NCBI GenBank assembly: GCA_944472135.2
Contig: OX235262.1
Location: 42,955,804-43,019,803, forward strand
Origin: Trichobilharzia regenti
Lineage: Eukaryota; Platyhelminthes; Trematoda; Strigeidida; Schistosomatidae
Direction of reading: 5' to 3'
Length of the DNA stretch: 64,000 nt
Shown: positions 63,375 to 64,000 of the stretch, piece by piece
Layout of the letters: the number at the start of each line of letters is the position of its first letter
Position numbering within the stretch: the stretch's first letter is position 1
Notes under the pieces: model-generated
The model's database searches: none
What the model saw: the letters and a program-made list of their open reading frames with translations, nothing else
Told to the model about the DNA's origin: nothing
Position numbers and translations under genes: made by a program

Positions 63375-63735
63375 TGAGTGGAACAGATGAAATGAAGCTT
63401 TGAAATCTCAGTGTTGTTTTTTTACGAGTTAATGATATTGCGGTGGGTTGGATTATATGGCAAACTGTACGTGGGGAGCGAGGAGATAGGAATACTTTGG
63501 ATCGATAAGAGGACTATAGAAGATCTGAGCCTCCCGGAAGATTTACGTCTAGTGTCACACAAACTCGAAGAAATACTGGTGACAACCAACGAACTGGTAA
63601 AACAAGCTGCAAAGACTGAACTTCAAGTGAACATAGAGGAGACGGAGGTAATGAAGATAATCAGTACCAATCACTGTCAACAGAATAAGTTTGAAAGAGT
63701 TCAAATCAACTGTAGTCAAGATTTGACAGAATAGT
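63375..63735 (+). mobile_element. RTE-A 3' region fragment
   Basis: The frame has TIEDLSLPEDLRLVSHKLEE and ELQVNIEETEVMKI, corresponding to the RTE-A RT thumb. No 3' end was recognised. Confidence 0.6.
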
Positions 63736-63759
63736 TCTAAAATATTTGGGCGCCGAGTG

Positions 63760-63900
63760 AGAAGTAGACATTTGCAAAAAATTTTTATTTGTAAAATCTC
63801 AACGAGACTGAAATGAGTAATTCCAACGTTTCGTTCGACAAACTGGTCCGAACTTCTTCAGGGAAATTAATCGAAATCAACATAACAGAGGTTTATATAT
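63760..63900 (-). mobile_element. Possible Penelope-like terminal fragment with hammerhead-like motif
   Basis: The minus strand reads CTGAAGAAGTTCGGACC followed by GTCGAACGAAACGTTGG, the arrangement (CTGA-GAAG ... CGAAACG) common in hammerhead motifs of Penelope-like element termini. No coding sequence is attached. The resemblance is short and unsearched. Confidence 0.35.
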
Positions 63901-64000
63901 ATATAAAAGGAACATCTCTTATTTTTAAAAACACTTTGTCCAATCATGAGTCATAAAACAGGCATCAACATGTACAATAAACAAAATTGTATGAGTTGTG

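Overview
This window is eukaryotic and gene-poor. It looks like a flatworm (trematode) genome, most probably a Schistosoma species. The reasons are the mix of RTE-clade and CR1-like non-LTR retrotransposons, a gypsy and a BEL/Pao LTR element, tRNA-headed SINEs, and tRNA-box retroposons carrying hammerhead-ribozyme-like cores that resemble the schistosome SM-alpha family. The genus is an inference; no species can be named from the sequence alone.

One host gene can be supported. On the + strand, from about 22.2 kb to beyond the right edge, lie nine or ten in-phase exons of the SNF2-family chromatin remodeller INO80. They carry a candidate N-terminal region, an acidic tract, the DBINO-like basic segment, the conserved linker before the helicase, and then the ATPase lobe ([30 protein letters not shown]). 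The C-terminal lobe lies beyond 63,261 and the extreme N-terminus was not found. The gene covers at least 41 kb of the window for about 2.7 kb of coding sequence.

Almost everything else is transposable-element DNA. 0-22 kb: an inverted-repeat unit containing a BEL LTR fragment (0.6-1.6 kb); RTE-A copy 1 (1.65-4.97 kb); fragments of a CR1/Jockey-like element 'D' (6.4-7.1 and 14.1-17.4 kb, the second interrupted by a SINE); a BEL/Pao element with LTRs and gag but no recognisable pol (9.5-13.4 kb); RTE-A copy 2 on the minus strand (18.7-21.8 kb), interrupted by a non-autonomous RTE derivative. 22-40 kb: INO80 introns with an inverted pair of RTE-B insertions, an exact 1,263-bp tandem duplication flanked by oppositely oriented RTE-A 3' ends, and SINEs. 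40.5-45.1 kb: a full-length gypsy element with matching LTRs and a 4-bp target duplication but several frame breaks. 45-64 kb: older RTE and SINE remnants, a hairpin of hammerhead-bearing retroposons, a CR1-like element inserted exactly at the reverse-transcriptase catalytic motif of an RTE-B copy, and a four-layer nest of insertions at 57.2-59.2 kb.

Labels used: RTE-A and RTE-B are two RTE-clade families (endonuclease plus reverse transcriptase; A ends in AAT repeats, B in ACAG repeats). SINE-A has a tRNA-like head, an RTE-A 5' segment and an RTE-A-like 3' tail. SINE-B has a tRNA-like head and an AAT tail. I cannot assign these to published family names without a library search. Element boundaries are by eye, accurate to about 10-50 bp except where a target-site duplication fixes them.
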